Source: Thermus caldilimi (GTDB lineage: Bacteria; Deinococcota; Deinococci; Deinococcales; Thermaceae). From it: a stretch of DNA of 64,000 nucleotides. The notes under the pieces are model-generated. The model saw only the letters and a list, made by a program, of their open reading frames with translations, searched no databases and was not told the DNA's origin. The DNA lies in the NCBI RefSeq assembly GCF_004684245.1, contig NZ_CP038452.1, forward strand, positions 434,001-498,000. The letters run 5' to 3'. Positions 58,621 through 64,000 of this stretch are shown piece by piece. The position numbers and the translations under genes were made by a program. Numbering within the stretch: the first letter of the stretch is position 1; each line of letters opens with the position of its first letter.

Positions 58621-59348
58621 GGTCCAACCTCCGCAAGGGCCCAAGCCTGTGGTGTTTTTTGGAGAACGTCAAAGACCTCCACCACCTTGCCGATCACCCA
58701 GACCGCTGGGGCGGCCACCTCCACCTTCCCCTCCGCCACCTCTTCCAGCCGGCTTAACACCTGCGCTTCCTTGGGGGTGGTGGCCCTCTCCACGAAGAGG
58801 CAAGGTTCCTTGGGATCCCTTCCCAACCGAATCAGCTCTTGGGCAATCCATGCCCGCCTTCTCACCCCCATAAGGACCACCAGGGTGGGCACCTTGGCGA
58901 AGGTGCTTAGGTCCGGGTATCCACCACCCTCTAAAACCCCGGAGACCACCGCAAAGCCCGAACTGAGGCCTCGGTGGGTGAGGGGAAGTCCTGTGGCCAG
59001 GACGCTGCTTACCCCAGGTACTACCTCCACCGCCACCCCATGGGCGCTGAGGAAAAGCACCTCCTCACCCCCTCTTCCGAAGACGAAGGGGTCCCCTCCC
59101 TTGAGCCGGACCACGAAGGGGTGGGTCCGGGCGTAGTGGAGGAGAAGCCGGTGGATGTCATCCTGCTTGCCGCTTTCCCCTTCCGCCTTGCCCACCTCCA
59201 CCCTTTTCCCCTGGATTAGGGCCAGGATCTTCCCGTCCACCAGCCGGTCGTGGAGGACCACCGGGGCTTCCCTGAGGAGACGGTAGGCCTTCAGGGTGAG
59301 GAGGTCGGGATCTCCTGGCCCGGCTCCCACCAGGTAGACCTTAGCCAT
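58596..59348 (-). CDS. cobA: Uroporphyrinogen-III C-methyltransferase (SUMT)
   Basis: 250 residues from the ATG at 59348. Tetrapyrrole-methylase landmarks: [15 protein letters not shown] near the N-terminus, [15 protein letters not shown], and P-G-V-S-S-V-L-A. It methylates uroporphyrinogen III twice to precorrin-2. In this operon that product becomes siroheme for the sulfite reductase and may also supply cobalamin. It overlaps genes on both sides. Confidence 0.93.
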   Translation of the reverse strand: MAKVYLVGAGPGDPDLLTLKAYRLLREAPVVLHDRLVDGKILALIQGKRVEVGKAEGESGKQDDIHRLLLHYARTHPFVVRLKGGDPFVFGRGGEEVLFLSAHGVAVEVVPGVSSVLATGLPLTHRGLSSGFAVVSGVLEGGGYPDLSTFAKVPTLVVLMGVRRRAWIAQELIRLGRDPKEPCLFVERATTPKEAQVLSRLEEVAEGKVEVAAPAVWVIGKVVEVFDVLQKTPQAWALAEVGPWWKPYPR

Positions 59349-60081
59349 GGGCCACCCCCCGCCAGACCATCTGGGCACCGATGAAGAGAAGCCAGAGTAG
59401 GAGGGCTACCCGGAAGGGCTGCTTGGGCACGCGGGTGGCCACGAGGGCCCCCAGGCTGGCCCCCACGATCCCTCCTAGGCTTAGGGAGAGAAGGAGGTTT
59501 GGGTCCACCTGGCCGAAGTGGAGGTGCACCCCAGCCCCCGCCAGGGAGAGGACCAGGCCGAAGAGGATGTCCGTGCCCACCACCTGCTGGGGAGTAAGGC
59601 GGGTGGCGTAGAGCAGGAGGAGGCTGCCCAGGGCCCCTGCTCCTGCCGAGGAGAAGCCCACCTCGAGGCCAATCCCGAAGGCGGCGGGAGGCAGGAGCCA
59701 GGGCCGTTCCCGGCTTAGGATTAGCCGGGCCAGGCTCCGGTAAAGCCCAAGCCCCGCTGAAACCACCACGGTGAGCCCCACCAGGAGGAGGACCATGTCC
59801 TTGGCCCCCTTGAGGTGAACCAGGAGGAGGCTGCCCAGCAGGACCCCAGGAATCCCCCCCAAAAGGAGGAGGCTCAGCACCCTACCCGCCACCTGGCGCC
59901 TAAAGAGGTAGACGGCGCCAGCGGGAACCTTGACCAGAAAACCGAAGAGAAGGGCCGTGCCCACCGCGATCTCCGGGGAAAGGCCCAGGCCCAGGATGAG
60001 GAGGGGGGCGGTGATGGTGCCGGCCCCCACCCCGGTGATCCCGATGGCGAAGGCGATGAGGAAGCCCAGAAGAAAGGCCAT
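59341..60081 (-). CDS. TauE/SafE-family membrane exporter in the sulfate operon
   Basis: 246 residues, about eight membrane helices. The duplicated family motif is seen as G-I-T-G-V-G-A-G-T-I-T-A-P-L-L and G-F-S-S-A-G-A-G-A-L-G-S-L. In sulfate-assimilation operons such proteins may import sulfate or export excess sulfite; the direction is not readable. It lies directly after cysH with no gap. It is only distantly similar to the TauE copy at 34549. Confidence 0.83.
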   Translation of the reverse strand: MAFLLGFLIAFAIGITGVGAGTITAPLLILGLGLSPEIAVGTALLFGFLVKVPAGAVYLFRRQVAGRVLSLLLLGGIPGVLLGSLLLVHLKGAKDMVLLLVGLTVVVSAGLGLYRSLARLILSRERPWLLPPAAFGIGLEVGFSSAGAGALGSLLLLYATRLTPQQVVGTDILFGLVLSLAGAGVHLHFGQVDPNLLLSLSLGGIVGASLGALVATRVPKQPFRVALLLWLLFIGAQMVWRGVAHG

Positions 60082-60750
60082 CTATTCCTCCTTTGGGTGC
60101 AGGTGGATGCCACACTCCAGCTTGCCCTTGCCCGCCCAGCGGCCAGAGCGGGGGTCCTTGGGGTCTAGGGGCTTGGCCGTACAGGGAGCGCAGCCGATGG
60201 AGAGGTAGCCTTGGTCATAAAGGGGAAGGTGGGGGAGATCGGCCACAGCCAGGTAGGCGAAGACCTCCTTCAGGGTCCAATCGTAGAGGGGGTTCACCTT
60301 GATGAGGCGGTGGCCGCTTTCTAGGATGGCTTCCTCCCGGGGCTTCAGGTGGGCCCGGGTGGGGGACTGCTCCCGTCTAAGCCCTGTGAACCAAGTGTCG
60401 TAGTCCTCGAGGGCCCGGAATAGCGGGTCCACCTTGCGGATCTGGCAGCAGCGGGTGGGGTCGGTCTCGTAGAGCTTCCCGTATAGGCGTTCCTGCTCCT
60501 CCCGGGAAAGGCTTGGGGAGAGGTTGATGAGCTGGAAGCCAAGCTTCTCCTTTAGGGCATCCCGGTAGGCGTAGACCTCCGGGAAGTGGTAGCCGGTGTC
60601 CAGGAAGAGGACGGGGATGTCGGGTTTCTCCTCCAAGAGGAGATGGAGCACCACCACGTCCTCTGCTTGGAAACTGCACGTGAAGCAGGGCTTTTGGCCT
60701 TCCGCTAGGGCGTCCCGGATAAGGGCCTTGGCGCTTGTTACCTTGTCCAT
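60082..60750 (-). CDS. cysH: Phosphoadenylyl/adenylyl-sulfate reductase
   Basis: 222 residues. PP-loop-like S-F-Q-A-E-D near residue 22, L-D-T-G-Y-H-F-P, the Cys pair in T-R-C-C-Q-I-R-K and a second pair in G-C-A-P-C-T-A. The E-C-G-I-H tail carries the catalytic Cys. The four cluster cysteines mark the APS-reducing (4Fe-4S) form. It reduces APS to sulfite using thioredoxin. That fits the absence of an APS kinase gene here. Confidence 0.92.
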   Translation of the reverse strand: MDKVTSAKALIRDALAEGQKPCFTCSFQAEDVVVLHLLLEEKPDIPVLFLDTGYHFPEVYAYRDALKEKLGFQLINLSPSLSREEQERLYGKLYETDPTRCCQIRKVDPLFRALEDYDTWFTGLRREQSPTRAHLKPREEAILESGHRLIKVNPLYDWTLKEVFAYLAVADLPHLPLYDQGYLSIGCAPCTAKPLDPKDPRSGRWAGKGKLECGIHLHPKEE

Positions 60751-61388
60751 GGCTGAACCTCCGCAAGCACTTCCTCCACCTTTTCCTTGGCCCTGGTCAG
60801 GCCGGCCTCCGGATCCAGGTCAAGTTCCTCTAAGGCCAAATCCACTAGGCGGTACCAAAGCCGCTTGCGCTCTTCGAAGCAGGGGATCTCCGCTATCCGT
60901 GGCCTAAGGTGGCGCAGGTAGGCTACAAGTTCCCCGTACTCTGGACCCAAAAGCCGAAGAAAACGCTCCTTTAGGCGCACCGCCAAGGCAGGGGCAGCCC
61001 CAGAGGTGGAAAGGGCCACCACCAACTCCCCCCTTCGCACCACGGCGGGGAGGATGGCGGTGGCGTTTTCCGGGTCGTCCACCGCCACCAAAAACACCCT
61101 TCGCCTTTCCGCTTCTGCCTTTACCTGGGGGTGGATCCCCTTGTCCCGGGGATGGCTCACCACCAGGAAGAAGCCCTCGAGGTCCCCTTCCCGATAACCT
61201 CGGGGAAGCCAGCGGATCCTTCCCTCCTTGGCCAAGTCCGCCAGATTCCAATGGTCCTCCTCAGCCAGGACGGTGACCTGGGCCTGGGCCTCCAAGAGGG
61301 CTTGGAGCTTGGTCCCCGTCTCCGGGCCGCCGGCGATTAGGAGAACCGGCCTGTCCCTCAGGTTCAGCATGAGGGGAAAGTAGGTCAT
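60738..61388 (-). CDS. Precorrin-2 dehydrogenase / sirohydrochlorin ferrochelatase (CysG N-terminal type)
   Basis: 216 residues. Rossmann domain with V-L-L-I-A-G-G-P-E-T-G (about 15-25), D-D-P-E-N-A-T and S-T-S-G-A-A-P-A-L-A-V-R-L-K-E, as in Met8/CysG-N. It oxidises precorrin-2 to sirohydrochlorin and probably inserts iron to make siroheme. The overlap with hemD and cysH by 4 and 13 nt shows tight coupling to the sulfite reductase genes. Confidence 0.9.
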   Translation of the reverse strand: MTYFPLMLNLRDRPVLLIAGGPETGTKLQALLEAQAQVTVLAEEDHWNLADLAKEGRIRWLPRGYREGDLEGFFLVVSHPRDKGIHPQVKAEAERRRVFLVAVDDPENATAILPAVVRRGELVVALSTSGAAPALAVRLKERFLRLLGPEYGELVAYLRHLRPRIAEIPCFEERKRLWYRLVDLALEELDLDPEAGLTRAKEKVEEVLAEVQPWTR

Positions 61389-62143
61389 GCCACCTCCCGG
61401 TACAGGCGTAAGAAGCCCTGGAGCATGCTTCCTAGCCGCTCCTGCTCATCCACGTAGAAGGGCTGCACCCCCCACTCCCTTAAGGCATCCGCAGTAACCC
61501 GGCCCACGGCCAGGGCCTTTACCTCGTGCTGGAAGGTTCTCCTCAACTCCGAGGGGTTCCGGGCTCCCTCAAACAGGAACTCCACCTGGATGGCGGCTAC
61601 AAAGGCTACCGCTTCCACCTCTTTGGCCAAAATGGTCTCCTCCAGAAGGCGGATCCCCTCAGGGTCCGGCAGGTGGCGGTAAGGCATGAGGGGGAGAACC
61701 TCATAGCCCCTTTCCTCCAACGCCTGTTCCAGGAGGGGTAGGGGCTTGCCGTAAAGCTGGAGGGCGGCCACTCCAGGTTCTTGGGGTAGGAGAGGCAGGA
61801 GGCTTGGCGTGGTCCCGTCTCCTACCCCATGAGGGGCAAGCCCTAGGTCCCTGAGTACCCGGGCGGCCTTGGCCCCCCGGGCCAAGCGGAGGGCTTTCTC
61901 CAGGCTCCCCTTCAGGTCTAGTTCCAAAACCCGCCCTCCTTCCAAAAGCTCCCTTACCCCTATCCCGGTGGTGGCCACGAAGAGATCCACCCCTTCTCCC
62001 AGCCGCCGGAGATGGTCCTGGTATTCGGGAACGGGTACCTTTTCCGTGGCCTGAACAGGGAGAAGGAGGGGGATTAAGCCTAGCTTTGTCGCCAGGGATT
62101 TGAACTCTTCCCTCCTCCTGAGACCGGCATAGGCGATGCGCAT
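61385..62143 (-). CDS. hemD: Uroporphyrinogen-III synthase
   Basis: 252 residues from the ATG at 62143 (GGGAGGTTGGGG upstream). Two-lobed HemD fold with T-T-G-I-G-V-R-E-L, A-R-G-A-K-A and V-A-V-G-R-V-T-A-D-A-L motifs. It closes hydroxymethylbilane to uroporphyrinogen III, the substrate of SUMT two genes downstream. It begins 12 nt after the sulfite reductase end. Confidence 0.87.
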   Translation of the reverse strand: MRIAYAGLRRREEFKSLATKLGLIPLLLPVQATEKVPVPEYQDHLRRLGEGVDLFVATTGIGVRELLEGGRVLELDLKGSLEKALRLARGAKAARVLRDLGLAPHGVGDGTTPSLLPLLPQEPGVAALQLYGKPLPLLEQALEERGYEVLPLMPYRHLPDPEGIRLLEETILAKEVEAVAFVAAIQVEFLFEGARNPSELRRTFQHEVKALAVGRVTADALREWGVQPFYVDEQERLGSMLQGFLRLYREVA

Positions 62144-62155
62144 CCCCAACCTCCC

Positions 62156-63885
62156 TTACACCGCGCACTCCCCACGGCCTAGCTGCACCCGGAAGGTTTC
62201 CCCTTCCGCCCCCAGGTCCTGGTAGTACTCTGGGGCTTCCTCATGGGAAGGAATAGTCTGGAGGTCCTCGAGAAGGGGCTTGAAGGAGGCGGCCCCCACC
62301 CGGTCCACATAAGCCTGGAAACTTTCGCCCTGCTCCCGTTCCTCCTGGTAGCGCTTCAGGATCCTTTCCACCGCCTCAGGAGTGCGCCGGGCAGGAATCC
62401 GAGCCACTACTTGGCCAAAACGGGCCTCCCCCTCCCGGGTACGCCCCCCAGGAGGAGGGTGTAGTGAGGAACTTCGTTTTCCCCTACCTTACGGCTTGAG
62501 CCGTAAAGGCCGATATCGGCTATGTGGTGTTGACCGCAGGAGTTGGGGCAACCGGAGATCTTGATGCTAATGGACCGCACCGCTGGATCATGGGTCAGAG
62601 GAAGGGTGTGGAGGTGCGCTTCCAGGGCCTGCGCCAGCCCCCGGGAGCGGGTGATGGCCAGGTTGCAGGTGTCAGCTCCAGGGCAGCGGGTTATGTCCAG
62701 GATGGTGTGGGCCTCAGGATGGGCCAGGCCCACCCGCAACAGGGCTTCGTAAAGCCCACCCAAAGCGTCCTCGGGCACGAAGCGAAGGAGTAAGTTCTGG
62801 CTGATGGCACTCCTTATTTCTCCAGCGTAGGTTTCGGCGATATCCGCCAGCGCCCTGAGCCCTTCCGGGGTGATATCCCCAAGGGGAAGGCGCACGGCCA
62901 CGGTGTAGTAGCCCTCTTGCTTTTGACGAAAGAGGTTGGTGCGGCGCCAGGCATCAAACCCGGGAGCGAAGGAGAAGGGCTTCCTGGGAGGGGAGGGAAG
63001 GCTTGGGGGTGGGAGGTCCTGCGGAGGTTGCCAGGCCTTTAGGTCCTCACCGCTTGCGGTGAGCTTCACGATCCGCCTTTCCTCCCTTACCGCCTCGCGG
63101 AAGGCGGAAATTCCCCACTTCTTTACCAGAAACTTGAGCCGGGCTTGGGTTAGGACCTTGCGGTTACCGTGGCGGTCAAAGAGACGGATGATGGCCAGCA
63201 TGGTGGGGAGGAGGTCCTCCTCTGGGGTGAAGGGTTCCAAAAGTTCCGCGCTCATGGGAGCCGCTCCCAAGCCCCCGCCCACATAAAGGCGGAAGCCCCT
63301 TTTGCCCCCCTCCACCGCGGCCACCACCCCGATGTCGTGAATGGGGGTACGGGCATGGTCTGTGGCGCACCCCTCGAAGGCAATCTTGAATTTGCGGGGC
63401 AGGTTCTGCCCCACGGGGTGACGGAGGAAGTAGCGGTAGGCGGCCTCGGCGTAGGGAGTCACGTCAAAGGGCTCCTCAGGGGAAACTCCGGCGTACGGGC
63501 AGCAGGTGATGGCTCGGATGGAGTGGCCGCAGGCCTCGCGGGTAGTGAGGCCAACTCCGTTTACAGCCCGGAGGACGTGGGGTACGTCCCTTCGGTGCAC
63601 GTGGTGAAGCTGCACCGCCTGCCGGGTAGTTACGTGGGCCAGACGGTTTTCTGCATACCGCTCCGCCACCTCTGCCAGAACCCTTAGGGCCTCCGGGCTT
63701 ACCCGGCCCACGGGGAGTTTGATGCGCACCATGTGGTGCTCTGGCCTTCCCCGAATGCTGTAGATGCCGTTTTTCAGGCGGTAGACCCGGAAGTCCTCGG
63801 GGTCCTCCTCCCCCGCCTCGAGGCGGGCAATCATGGCCTCCAGATACTGGATTTCGGCTTCGGCCTCCGCGCTGAGTCCTGCCAT
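62156..63885 (-). CDS. Assimilatory sulfite (or nitrite) reductase, siroheme type, frame broken by one apparently missing base
   Basis: Start at 63885 (AAAGGAGG site). Two frames make about 576 residues. The first has two ferredoxin-like domains and the cluster/siroheme motifs C-P-G-A-D-T-C and G-C-P-N-S-C-G, and then stops at 62407. The second gives the C-terminal tail (A-R-I-P-A-R-R-T-P-E-A-V). One extra G in the run of six at 62444-62449 (minus strand) restores R-E-G-E-A-R-F-G-Q-V-V. It leads the sulfate operon, so sulfite is the likely substrate, with ferredoxin as donor. Confidence 0.87.
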
Positions 63886-63922
63886 CCTGCCTCCTTTCCC
63901 CCCTCCCGGGGGATTGCCCGGC

Positions 63923-63952
63923 ATAATATACCATTGAGTGTATGAAAATCAA
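63923..63952 (-). promoter_or_regulatory. Promoter of the sulfate-assimilation operon
   Basis: On the minus strand TTGATT (63947-63952) is followed after 16 bp by TATATT (63925-63930), or after 18 bp by TATTAT. ATAC...GTAT symmetry with an 8-bp spacer (about 63928-63943) lies between the boxes and could be an operator. Confidence 0.55.
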
Positions 63953-64000
63953 GGGTATAGGCTCTGTTCCCCAGGTCGGGTTTTCGAGAGCCCCGCATGC

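Overview
This window reads as a chromosomal segment of a thermophilic Thermus-type bacterium. The sequence is GC-rich and gene-dense, start codons often overlap stops (ATGA/TGATG), and one gene closely resembles Thermus cytochrome c552. Several promoters place the -10 box only 6-8 nt before the start codon, which implies leaderless mRNAs. No rRNA, tRNA, CRISPR array, insertion sequence or prophage was seen, and no gene-free stretch exceeds 300 bases.

Layout. 0-4.7 kb: a YceI-like gene (cut by the window edge), a DUF5666-repeat lipoprotein, a gamma-glutamyl hydrolase and a secreted GH13 amylase. 4.7-12.3 kb: a fluoride island. A fluoride riboswitch with its own terminator precedes a plus-strand operon (cation/proton antiporter, universal stress protein, Cys-rich protein, small unknown, DUF190, MFS, coiled-coil protein). 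A second fluoride riboswitch on the minus strand precedes two overlapping MutS-like ATPase genes. 12.4-15.2 kb: secreted protein, histidine kinase, response regulator and cytochrome c552. 15.2-25.2 kb: NRAMP transporter, NHL protein, polysaccharide deacetylase, acyltransferase-like membrane protein, TatA, a second two-component system with PAP2 phosphatase and PepSY protein, VIT-type metal transporter, DUF421 and PIG-L deacetylase.

25.3-35.7 kb: eleven tightly packed plus-strand genes. They encode a secreted protein, HtrA protease, Clp-like membrane protease, diheme cytochrome, G6PD, 6PGDH, 6-phosphogluconolactonase, GH15 glucoamylase, Rieske protein, TauE exporter and DUF1634. 35.8-46.6 kb: AI-2E-type permease, APC permease, transglutaminase-like/TPR protein, an ABC importer with two fused permease halves, a MerR/vWA pair behind a palindromic operator, a receiver-like protein, a methyltransferase and an unknown. 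46.7-57.5 kb: late cobalamin genes (cobD, cobC, cobT, cobS, cobO, cbiA, plus a protoglobin), interrupted by bicupin, OsmC and a large SARP-type regulator. 57.6-63.9 kb: a minus-strand assimilatory sulfate-reduction and siroheme operon (sulfite reductase, hemD, precorrin-2 dehydrogenase, APS reductase, TauE, SUMT, ATP sulfurylase).

Functional links. The fluoride island groups ion export, stress and possibly nucleic-acid functions under one ligand. The SUMT and precorrin-2 steps make siroheme for the sulfite reductase beside them. The oxidative pentose phosphate trio sits beside a glucoamylase that would feed it glucose. Four genes (histidine kinase, acyltransferase-like, gnd, sulfite reductase) are each broken by one apparently missing G in a G-run, which looks more like a systematic sequence error than gene decay.
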